From contig DRMA01000175.1 in assembly GCA_011375245.1 (NCBI GenBank), positions 1 through 6,087 of the forward strand: DNA of 6,087 nt. Reading direction: 5' to 3'. Positions within the stretch are counted from its first letter, which is position 1; every line of letters starts with the position of its first letter. The translations under genes were made by a program, and so were the position numbers. Below, piece after piece: positions 1 to 5,738 of the stretch. The notes beneath the pieces are model-generated. The model made no database searches. It was not told the origin of the DNA and was given only the letters and a program-made list of their open reading frames with translations. Source of the stretch: Thiothrix sp. (GTDB lineage Bacteria; Pseudomonadota; Gammaproteobacteria; Thiotrichales; Thiotrichaceae).

Positions 1-7
1 CCGCTAA

Positions 8-28
8 CCCGCCTCTAAAGAAGGCGGG
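8..28. repeat. GC-rich 7-bp hairpin at the left edge
   Basis: CCCGCCT (8-14) and AGGCGGG (22-28) form a perfect stem with a 7-nt loop. It is much more GC-rich than its surroundings. No T-run follows on either strand. The look (GC stem with CTAAAG loop just outside a gene) resembles end hairpins of IS200/IS605-type elements, but no transposase lies in the window, so the identity is open. Confidence 0.5.
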
Positions 29-66
29 ACTGCGCTCTACAAGGGTGGGATTTATAGATATGTTAT

Positions 67-97
67 TTGTTCAATTAACAATCTAGCCTGATAGGCT
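67..97. repeat. Two small intergenic hairpins downstream of the muramidase
   Basis: TTGTT/AACAA (67-71 with 77-81) and AGCCT/AGGCT (85-89 with 93-97, loop GAT) are perfect 5-bp stems. Neither is followed by a T-run. With the flanking hairpins at 8-28 and 126-156 they fill the only gene-free stretch at the left end. Confidence 0.35.
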
Positions 98-125
98 TCA
101 AACGGTAAACTATTTTTGACAATAA

Positions 126-156
126 TGAAAAATACCGCGCTTATGGTTATTTTTCA
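126..156 (-). terminator. Possible terminator hairpin overlapping the muramidase stop
   Basis: TGAAAAATA (126-134) pairs with TATTTTTCA (148-156); the stem extends by CC/GG (135-136 with 145-146) across a one-base bulge at 147, with an 8-nt loop. The T-run lies within the stem arm instead of after it, so the structure is nearly symmetrical and could serve both strands weakly. It includes the TAA stop at 147-149. Confidence 0.35.
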
Positions 157-1358
157 CCCTCAAAATCGGCAAAGGCAGCAGCTAACTGACGTGAGTATTC
201 ATTAACCACCATATCTTCTAATGAACCATCAACACCACGTGTTCCTACTCCACTCGCTGCATCAAAGGCAACTTGCAATTTAGAGTCATATTGGTTTTTC
301 TTAAACTGCGAACCATTATAACGTCGGGCAAAGCCAGCCCAGTCTTTATTTTTCAAGTACTTAAAAATATTTTCATGATGTAAAAAGGCAAAGAAAGCAT
401 CCAGTTGTCGCTCTTCACTTTCTGACATACTGCTCACAAAGTCGGTTACCTGATCAAAACCACTGACCCCCGCATTAAAGCCCATAATCTGGAACATGCC
501 CCACGAGGCAGACTTTAATGCCGCCTCTTCATTAATCGCTTTAGCACGCGCTAAACGATCATATTCACCAATAGCCTGCCCCGTGTAATGCGATTTTGTC
601 CATTTTTGATAAATAATATCTTCGTTAGCAGCTTGTAAGCCCACGGGATTAATGCCAACTTCCTTGAGCTGCTGCCAAAAAATATGCCCCTCAAAAAGAA
701 TTTTAGGATCACCATTGGAATAAAAACCAGCACCACCTGATTCTACTTTAACCACTGCCTTAATAGCTGCGGGTTCGATCCCCTCTTCTTTGGCTTTTTG
801 GGCAATATAATCATCGGTTAAAAATAAATTCGCAATTTTAGTAGAGACTTTTGCACCTTCAATAAATAAAGCATCCCATGTTGACTCATCGACTTTCGCA
901 TTCACTGTAAGCGCTTGTTGCTGCTGCACAGCTTTTATTTTATTTTCTGTTGCAGTATCAAAACGACCACTAACCTGTGTATTATCATCGAGAATATGTA
1001 ATAACGCTTGCAACCAACTCACAGTAGCTATATCACTGGAATTACTGTCCACATCAACAAAGGGCGATTTTTCCGTACCAAACGCTTGGCAACCTCTCGT
1101 ATCCAAGGAAGTCGCTTTATCACAAAGCCCATTCATAAACTGCTCAAAGGCTTTATACAATACCATCCATGTGCCTTTGCCAACCACACCATCAGCAGAC
1201 AACTGATGCTGCTGTTGAAAATGCTTAATCGCTTTTTTAGAATTATTCCCTAACACGCCATCAACAGCAATGGGCTGCCCTAAAAGATGAAGTAATGCCT
1301 GTAATTGTTTAACTTCGATTTTACGATTTTTTTTTACTGTTTTTCTTGTTGCATACAT
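147..1358 (-). CDS. N-acetylmuramidase with two peptidoglycan-binding repeats
   Basis: A 403-residue lysozyme-like enzyme expected to cut the MurNAc-GlcNAc bond of peptidoglycan. Residues 14-68 form a peptidoglycan_binding_1 repeat, with the paired DG turns AVDGVLG and SADGVVG. Residues 112-165 form a second, decayed repeat in which both DG turns are lost (QVSGRF, TVNAKV). Residues 180-367 match the N-acetylmuramidase (DUF3380) catalytic domain: KVESGG with probable catalytic Glu206, DPKILFEGHIFW at 217-228, ASWGMFQIMGFN at 284-295, and FARRYNGS at 343-350 with NQYDSKL. A C-terminal tail of about 35 residues follows. There is no signal peptide or membrane segment (start MYATRKTVKKNRK), so the enzyme must leave the cytoplasm by a holin, a type VI or phage-tail-like device, or lysis, or act after cell death. 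Family members occur both as phage endolysins and as chromosomal enzymes; no phage gene is seen here. It has its own promoter and is last in the co-oriented set. Confidence 0.9.
   Translation of the reverse strand: MYATRKTVKKNRKIEVKQLQALLHLLGQPIAVDGVLGNNSKKAIKHFQQQHQLSADGVVGKGTWMVLYKAFEQFMNGLCDKATSLDTRGCQAFGTEKSPFVDVDSNSSDIATVSWLQALLHILDDNTQVSGRFDTATENKIKAVQQQQALTVNAKVDESTWDALFIEGAKVSTKIANLFLTDDYIAQKAKEEGIEPAAIKAVVKVESGGAGFYSNGDPKILFEGHIFWQQLKEVGINPVGLQAANEDIIYQKWTKSHYTGQAIGEYDRLARAKAINEEAALKSASWGMFQIMGFNAGVSGFDQVTDFVSSMSESEERQLDAFFAFLHHENIFKYLKNKDWAGFARRYNGSQFKKNQYDSKLQVAFDAASGVGTRGVDGSLEDMVVNEYSRQLAAAFADFEGEK
149..162. repeat. Left arm of a 14-bp inverted repeat flanking the muramidase gene
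   Basis: ATTTTTCACCCTCA, exact reverse complement of 1432-1445. This arm covers the last codons and stop of the muramidase gene. Nearby bases also match partly (T at 147, A at 149), but identity does not continue far in either direction. Confidence 0.5.
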
Positions 1359-1366
1359 ACCGTTAT

Positions 1367-1375
1367 CCCCTTTTT
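1367..1375 (-). promoter_or_regulatory. Ribosome binding site of the muramidase gene
   Basis: AAAAAGGGG on the minus strand, 8 nt before the ATG at 1356-1358. It is a strong purine-rich site at good spacing and supports this start. Confidence 0.65.
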
Positions 1376-1396
1376 AGATCAAATATTACACATATC

Positions 1397-1425
1397 GTTA
1401 TAGTTCAATTGCTTAAACTCGTCAA
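1397..1425 (-). promoter_or_regulatory. Sigma70-type promoter of the muramidase gene
   Basis: On the minus strand TTGACG (1420-1425) and TATAAC (1397-1402) are separated by exactly 17 bp, each matching five of six consensus bases. The predicted transcript start is near 1390, giving a leader of about 30 nt. This is the best promoter in the window and shows that the muramidase can be expressed independently of the upstream genes. Confidence 0.65.
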
Positions 1426-1431
1426 CTAAAA

Positions 1432-1445
1432 TGAGGGTGAAAAAT
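1432..1445. repeat. Right arm of a 14-bp inverted repeat flanking the muramidase gene
   Basis: TGAGGGTGAAAAAT here is the exact reverse complement of 149-162, at the 3' end of the muramidase gene. This arm lies 6 bp upstream of the -35 element of the muramidase promoter, a position where an activator or UP-element could act. Confidence 0.5.
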
Positions 1446-1477
1446 TATCTTAGTTATTGTTTTTCTGGCAAAATTAG

Positions 1478-1780
1478 CTATCGTGGATCATATTTCAATC
1501 TATCCGCAAACACCCAACCAATCTTTGAATTCCATGAAATTTTTTGCCAATAACGACTACCGTACTTTATTTTCCTTGAACTACTCTTAATACCTTTTCC
1601 ATTCGCAGGAATATCAGTCACTTTCTCTGAATGAACAGTTGGATTAACATACACAGGAGTCATCTTACCATTAGAATTTGTTATCGTGTAAACCACCATC
1701 TTTATTTTTGAAGCAAAAGCACTATTTAGACTTAAAAATATCACCAACAAAATCCCCATCTGAACATTACGACCCTTCAT
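1478..1780 (-). CDS. Small secreted SH3-like domain protein
   Basis: A 100-residue protein from the chosen start; an upstream ATG at 1793-1795 would add five residues (MRSRC) but lacks a ribosome site and puts extra charge before the leader. Residues 1-18 form a classic Sec signal peptide: basic start MKGR, hydrophobic core ILLVIFLSL, then NSAFA with likely cleavage before SKIK. The mature part of about 76 residues looks like a bacterial SH3 fold: an early strand VYVNPTV, a middle Lys/Ser-rich turn, and the typical closing pattern YWQKISW followed by GWVFADRLK, where Trp and GWV are the usual conserved positions. Proteins of this kind often bind peptidoglycan or its peptides; no catalytic residues are visible. 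It sits 119 bp upstream of the muramidase gene with no clear terminator between, so partial co-transcription is possible. It is AT-richer than its neighbours. The SH3 assignment is by pattern only and the role is unknown. Confidence 0.7.
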   Translation of the reverse strand: MKGRNVQMGILLVIFLSLNSAFASKIKMVVYTITNSNGKMTPVYVNPTVHSEKVTDIPANGKGIKSSSRKIKYGSRYWQKISWNSKIGWVFADRLKYDPR

Positions 1781-1789
1781 ACACCTAGA

Positions 1790-1793
1790 CCTC
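1790..1793 (-). promoter_or_regulatory. Ribosome binding site that sets the SH3-like gene start
   Basis: GAGG lies 9 nt before the ATG at 1778-1780. The longer alternative start at 1793-1795 has only AT-rich sequence upstream and no Shine-Dalgarno match, so the shorter start is preferred. Confidence 0.5.
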
Positions 1794-1845
1794 ATTTATA
1801 TTTAAATCATCATAAAAATATAAATTCAAAAACCATTATTAAACA

Positions 1846-1873
1846 ATCATTTACCATAAAAAGCTAATGTCAA
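1846..1873 (-). promoter_or_regulatory. Promoter candidate for the SH3-like gene
   Basis: A perfect -35 hexamer TTGACA (1868-1873, minus strand) followed after 16 bp by AATGAT (1846-1851), which matches only four of six -10 bases. If used, it gives a leader of about 60 nt before the chosen start at 1780. The strong -35 with a poor -10 would suit an activator-dependent promoter, or it may be chance in AT-rich DNA. Confidence 0.35.
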
Positions 1874-1893
1874 GAAAATACCAAATATTTCTC

Positions 1894-1918
1894 TATATCA
1901 AGGGCAAACCCTGATATA
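1894..1918. repeat. Bulged 10-bp hairpin in the intergenic gap
   Basis: TATATC-A-AGGG (1894-1904) pairs with CCCTGATATA (1909-1918) over 10 bp with one unpaired A at 1900 or 1901 and a CAAA loop. No T-run follows on either strand. It may be an operator, an mRNA-end structure for the caspase transcript, or a protein-binding palindrome. It lies 20 bp upstream of the candidate -35 element of the SH3 gene. Confidence 0.45.
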
Positions 1919-1972
1919 TGTCATATTTAACATTCAACAATAAACCAGTCAAATATAATTCTCATTGAGGAT

Positions 1973-2004
1973 AAAAAGATCATTCAATTTTAGAATGCCT
2001 CATC
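1973..2004 (-). terminator. Weak terminator candidate after the caspase gene
   Basis: On the minus strand GAT-GAGG-CATTC, a 7-nt loop, then GAATG-ATC forms a stem of 5 plus 3 bp with a GAGG bulge (1978-2004), followed at once by TTTTT (1973-1977). The stem is short and AT-rich and lies about 60 bp past the stop codon, so efficiency is doubtful. Confidence 0.3.
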
Positions 2005-2062
2005 AAATAGCTTTATTACTAGTCGTTCAGATTCCGTAACAGGTTCAAGGAAAAAATATGTA

Positions 2063-5000
2063 TTAATTTTTTAAAGCCATATCTAATGCTTCAACCCCCT
2101 CCTCCAGCGTAAAATACGACATATGATCGCTCACTATATCAACCACATCCAATGCAGGAGTCCGTGCTTCATCAATGTGTTTCATACTAGTTGCATTAAC
2201 GGCTACATCATTCTGTTTGGCAAACAAAGAATCTGATAAAAAATCATAAGCCGCTAACTTGCTACGTTGCATTGCAACCGTCATCACTTTCTTAAACATT
2301 CCATCCTCTTCATTCACATTCACCATGAGCTTTTGTGTTGCGCCTGCTACGAGGTAATAAGGTATCTCAGGATCAGGTGACTGATAAAGTTGCTGCAAGA
2401 AGTCAGAGTTTTCGCCCATTTGGTCTAAGGTATCATCCATCGAATTAATCAGCTTCATCATACCTGCAACTGCAACACCGCCCACAGGTATAGTCGTTAG
2501 TCCATTTAAAATTAATGTCAAACTGCCATAAGCCCACTTGCTAACCACCGCAATACCTTTATCTTTAACACCAGCCCATGGTGAACCATTATTAGGTGTA
2601 CCTAACATGACCAGCTTATCTACTAACTTATTGCCTCCTTCACGCTCAATCATCCAACGCGACACTAATCCCCCCATTGAATGCGCCACAATATGCACGT
2701 GTTTGCCATGCCCTTCTGCCAGCCCAACCGCTTCCAATTTTGCTTTAAATAAACGCGCCGTTTCCTCAATAGGGGTACTGAGATTCTCATAATCAAAACA
2801 GAGTACAACATCATAGTGATCACGAATAAACGACTCATCCGCCATTGGGAAATTAACCACACCTGCCATTGATTCGGTATCGCCAATAATGCCATGAATA
2901 AAAACAACAATCTTCTTAGCTGCTGCAACCTGTGCCTTTATCTCTTCATTATCAGCATTATAATCCATCACCTTTTGTGGATGATCCGCAGCAAAAACAG
3001 GCATCGCTAAACGCACGCTGTCTTTTTTCAACCGAAGTTTGCTATAGAGTACTTTTTGGAAATATAACTTCAGCGAACCACCCAAACTTTTAGCAGTAAC
3101 CGTACCATCTGTGCTATTTGTGCTATCAGCACTATCAATAACGGTTGTTTCAGCATCAGGAAGCGTCTCAATCAATATACGGGTTTTATTGCCTTGTGCG
3201 ACGGCATGACCCAATGGGTAATAAAACTCACCATCAAAGGCAAATGGCAAAACTTGCTCTCCCTCTGCAAGCGGCTTATCAATCGACAGTACCAACGGAT
3301 TCTGCGCGGTTACTTTCTCACTATCTGTGATTCCATCCAATTTAATCACACTAAGGTTTGCATCCGCACTGCGTGTAGCAGCCAACGAGTAAGCAGGGGT
3401 CAATGGGCTATTTTGCAAGGCAACAGGCGTTGCCATTCTGCCCATGCCGATAGCCTCTAACCCTCTATTTGCCTCTATTTGTGATTCCAAACGAATTGCA
3501 GCCGTCATTGCATGAGGTTCTATTTCAACCCCCAACCCTAAAGACGCTGCTTTATTATTAGGAATCATCACCTGTTCTAAAGGTCGTATAGTGGTCATGG
3601 TAAACGACTTGGTTGTCCAATTCGCCAGCGTTGTTTGCTTAGCTCGAATGCCACGAGTATTGGTATACTGCATCGCGTCATCCAACATACTGCTCAATGC
3701 ATTACCACCACGAGTAACCGATTTCGTTGTCGTTGTCGTTGTCGTTTTCGCCTGCGGATCAAGTGTTACATCATAGACCTCTAAGCCTTTTTGCTCTAAT
3801 AAGCTGGGGCTAAATTCTGTTTCACTAACAATAAGTTTTAAAATATCCGTTGCTTCAGAAATACCTTGTGCATAAACAACATCATCAACAAAACCTTGAA
3901 CAACCTTCCCGTCAAATAATTTAACCCGTGGTTTTGCATGCTGGATATTGGGAGAACCATTATCAACATCAAGTGTTTGATCAGCCTTCAGCCAAACACC
4001 ATTACCATTGTTCGTTGCTAATTGAATACTGCCATCTAAAGGGGTGAAATATAACAAAGCACAATACAAGGGTTTAGGATGATCCATTTCAGGATTAAGC
4101 CGTAATTCAAGCGTGTATTCAGGTTCTTCCCATTTACTACTACCATGGGATGGGTGATAACGAAACTCCATATCCTCATCAATAAATTCCTCACCTATAT
4201 GCGTAACCACAAGCTGCACCGCATCATCAGCTATCGTGCTGCTATTAAAACTGGTCAATTCAAGCTTATGCTGCCATTTCGCCATATGTTCTAGTTGGCG
4301 TAATACTTTTTTTGCATTGTGTTCGTTATATCCGCCTTCAACGGGCATAAATAAAGGTTTGTCATCTATCACCAATGAGATGGTATAACGATTATCAGCA
4401 GCAATTAAACGGTAACTTGCTTGTACAGTCTCTTCCTTTAGTAAGCGCGATGCATCACCATTTTTCTCAATACTATCGAGTACTTTTCTAGCAATAGCAA
4501 CCCCTTGTGTATCTCCTTCTATTTTAATCGCTAATTTAGGTTTCACTTGATTAACAATCGTTGCCTGATATGCATCAGCTACCTTTAAAGCATCATCCGT
4601 CAATGTTAAAACACTGCTTTCAGCAGTAACACTTGTAATCACGGCACTGTCTAAAGCGGTCTCTTCACCATCTTTATAAATCGCTAACTGATCACCAACA
4701 CTCATGCCTTGAATCTCACCTGCATTCAACAGCCATTGATTATTTCTTGCAACAACACTCAATGTTACTGCTTGAATTTCTTCGCCCAAAAATAAGCGAT
4801 TCACATCTGCGTCTTCAATCCCTTCAACTTGTGGATGTTGTTTTTGCACCAAGCCTTGCACTTGCTGATTAATGCGCGAAACAATATTACGATAACTTAA
4901 TGAACTCGCCGAAGACTCTAAGGTTTTACATAAAAAATGCGTAAACACGCCATGTTGCTTACCTTCAATCGTCAATTCTTTAGAGAGTTCACTATCCTGA

Positions 5001-5608
5001 CAGCCCGATAAAAAGATATGCGCACCTTCGGGTAACTTCTGCATATCACTCGCCCAACCTTCTTGTTCAGCCTGCTCAAAAAACACATAGTTTTGCAAGG
5101 CACGACTTTGTACATCAGGTTTCGTCAAACGCACAGCTTGTGGTAAAACAGTTTCTGTACCACGAGTAGCCCCTCCTGAATGACAACAATCAAAAATAAC
5201 CACAATATGTGGCTTCTTTTTTGCTAATTGAGCAATCAGAAAACGTAACTCTTTATCGGCTAAGTCCCCTGCTCCTGTACGGCTATCATGACAAACAATC
5301 GTTTCATTTTGTCGATCAGGCTCCATATCCCAGAAAACCTCAGGCGCACGTTCTTGCGACCCATGCCCTGAATAATAGACCACAACCGTATCACCCTCAC
5401 CTGCTTGCGCTAAGTGTGTTTTAAAACCTGCAATAATATTCGCTTTAGTCGCATTACTACTGAGGAGCAACTTAATATTTTTTGTAGTTGTATTAAAACG
5501 GCTTTTCAGCACATTCGAGAAACGTTCTACATCATTATGACAACCGCTTAAATCAGGTACATTACCTGCATAATCATTAATGCCGATAAGTAATGCGTAA
5601 ATAGCCAT
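2063..5608 (-). CDS. Caspase-like (C14) protease fused to a C-terminal alpha/beta-hydrolase
   Basis: A 1181-residue multidomain protein. Residues 1-275 are a caspase/metacaspase-type cysteine protease domain: first strand YALLIGIN, CHNDVERF at 23-30, catalytic His82 in YYSGHGS, catalytic Cys142 in FDCCHSGG, and a pocket-like strand FLSGCQD at 199-205. Residues 276-620 are an all-beta-looking middle region resembling the part after the caspase domain in other bacterial caspase-family proteins (for example LRQLEHMAKW at 436-445 and DILKLIVSETEF at 588-599). A seven-Thr run (622-628) opens a linker. Residues 895-1175 are an alpha/beta-hydrolase of lipase/esterase type: FIHGIIGD at 903-910 for the oxyanion hole, nucleophile elbow AHSMGG with Ser977, LGTPNNG at 1002-1008, and likely acid and base Asp1134 (QNDVAV) and His1162 (SDHMSY). 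A hydrophobic stretch at 1027-1051 may be a lid or membrane-contact segment. No signal peptide is seen, so it is probably cytosolic unless exported another way. Substrates are unknown; lipase rather than another esterase is an inference. All predicted catalytic residues are present and the frame is unbroken. Confidence 0.88.
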   Translation of the reverse strand: MAIYALLIGINDYAGNVPDLSGCHNDVERFSNVLKSRFNTTTKNIKLLLSSNATKANIIAGFKTHLAQAGEGDTVVVYYSGHGSQERAPEVFWDMEPDRQNETIVCHDSRTGAGDLADKELRFLIAQLAKKKPHIVVIFDCCHSGGATRGTETVLPQAVRLTKPDVQSRALQNYVFFEQAEQEGWASDMQKLPEGAHIFLSGCQDSELSKELTIEGKQHGVFTHFLCKTLESSASSLSYRNIVSRINQQVQGLVQKQHPQVEGIEDADVNRLFLGEEIQAVTLSVVARNNQWLLNAGEIQGMSVGDQLAIYKDGEETALDSAVITSVTAESSVLTLTDDALKVADAYQATIVNQVKPKLAIKIEGDTQGVAIARKVLDSIEKNGDASRLLKEETVQASYRLIAADNRYTISLVIDDKPLFMPVEGGYNEHNAKKVLRQLEHMAKWQHKLELTSFNSSTIADDAVQLVVTHIGEEFIDEDMEFRYHPSHGSSKWEEPEYTLELRLNPEMDHPKPLYCALLYFTPLDGSIQLATNNGNGVWLKADQTLDVDNGSPNIQHAKPRVKLFDGKVVQGFVDDVVYAQGISEATDILKLIVSETEFSPSLLEQKGLEVYDVTLDPQAKTTTTTTTKSVTRGGNALSSMLDDAMQYTNTRGIRAKQTTLANWTTKSFTMTTIRPLEQVMIPNNKAASLGLGVEIEPHAMTAAIRLESQIEANRGLEAIGMGRMATPVALQNSPLTPAYSLAATRSADANLSVIKLDGITDSEKVTAQNPLVLSIDKPLAEGEQVLPFAFDGEFYYPLGHAVAQGNKTRILIETLPDAETTVIDSADSTNSTDGTVTAKSLGGSLKLYFQKVLYSKLRLKKDSVRLAMPVFAADHPQKVMDYNADNEEIKAQVAAAKKIVVFIHGIIGDTESMAGVVNFPMADESFIRDHYDVVLCFDYENLSTPIEETARLFKAKLEAVGLAEGHGKHVHIVAHSMGGLVSRWMIEREGGNKLVDKLVMLGTPNNGSPWAGVKDKGIAVVSKWAYGSLTLILNGLTTIPVGGVAVAGMMKLINSMDDTLDQMGENSDFLQQLYQSPDPEIPYYLVAGATQKLMVNVNEEDGMFKKVMTVAMQRSKLAAYDFLSDSLFAKQNDVAVNATSMKHIDEARTPALDVVDIVSDHMSYFTLEEGVEALDMALKN
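3725..3745 (-). repeat. Hexanucleotide repeat encoding a poly-Thr linker
   Basis: Three and a half copies of the 6-bp unit ACGACA (minus strand) encode Thr622-Thr628 of the caspase-hydrolase protein. The strict alternation of ACG and ACA codons shows a true DNA repeat rather than selection for Thr alone. Gain or loss of a unit would stay in frame and change the linker by two residues. Confidence 0.8.
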
Positions 5609-5616
5609 ATCATAAG

Positions 5617-5622
5617 CCCTTT
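5617..5622 (-). promoter_or_regulatory. Ribosome binding site of the caspase-hydrolase gene
   Basis: AAAGGG on the minus strand, 8 nt before the ATG at 5606-5608. It supports this start, as does the protein opening directly with the first beta-strand of a caspase fold (MAIYALLIGIN). Confidence 0.6.
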
Positions 5623-5641
5623 AAAACTGAATTTTTAAGTA

Positions 5642-5696
5642 TTATTCCCATAATCAGAGAGCAGACTCTCAGCAAAACGCTGAAGCATAGGAATAA
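5642..5696. repeat. Nested inverted repeats in the MliC-caspase gap
   Basis: An outer 7-bp inverted repeat, TTATTCC (5642-5648) and GGAATAA (5690-5696), encloses two small hairpins: GAGAG/CTCTC with a 4-nt loop (5657-5670) and TCAGC/GCTGA with a 5-nt loop (5669-5683). The two inner hairpins share two bases, so they cannot both form completely. No T-run follows on the minus strand, so this is not a canonical intrinsic terminator. It could be a leader RNA structure in front of the caspase gene, an mRNA processing site, or chance pairing in AT-rich DNA. Confidence 0.35.
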
Positions 5697-5707
5697 GATT
5701 TATCAAC

Positions 5708-5738
5708 AGTATAAAGTATAGTGCAAATTTCTTATCAA
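5708..5738 (-). promoter_or_regulatory. Weak sigma70-like promoter candidate before the caspase gene
   Basis: On the minus strand TTGATA (5733-5738, overlapping the MliC stop codon) is followed after 19 bp by TATACT (5708-5713). A second TATACT lies at 5715-5720, but only 12 bp from the -35 candidate. The -10 matches five of six consensus bases, but the spacing is long. The caspase gene could equally be read from the promoter of the MliC gene, since no clear terminator separates them. Confidence 0.25.

Larger units (their letters stand above)
1781..2062. other. AT-rich intergenic region between caspase and SH3 genes
   Basis: About 280 bp without a convincing gene. Only very short frames occur, such as a 16-codon plus-strand frame from 1918 with no ribosome site. 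It contains the weak terminator candidate (1973-2004), the bulged hairpin (1894-1918) and the promoter candidate (1846-1873) listed separately. It is visibly more AT-rich than the flanking genes. No tRNA-like or repeat array pattern was seen. Confidence 0.7.

Noticed and set aside
1..60. Integron attC site at the left edge
   Set aside because: GCTAAC next to a hairpin is suggestive, but no matching GTTRRRY core site and no long imperfect palindrome are present.
1008..1253. Plus-strand open frame inside the muramidase gene
   Set aside because: Antisense to conserved peptidoglycan-binding repeats; no start signal or recognisable domain.
1918..1968. Sixteen-codon plus-strand frame in the intergenic gap
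   Set aside because: No ribosome site, no hydrophobic or toxin-like pattern, and it begins in the hairpin arm.
1781..2062. tRNA or small structured RNA gene in the gap
   Set aside because: No cloverleaf arms or conserved TTC-type loop; the only good pairing is one bulged hairpin.
2665..2928. Second minus-strand frame inside the hydrolase domain
   Set aside because: Out-of-frame reading over the Ser977 region of the main gene; the main frame carries the conserved motifs.
3591..3776. Plus-strand open frame with a run of valines
   Set aside because: It is the antisense reading of the poly-Thr repeat and nearby caspase-hydrolase codons; no ribosome site and no family resemblance.
5209..5424. 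Plus-strand open frame inside the caspase domain
   Set aside because: Antisense to a well-supported coding region with all caspase motifs; no independent coding signal.
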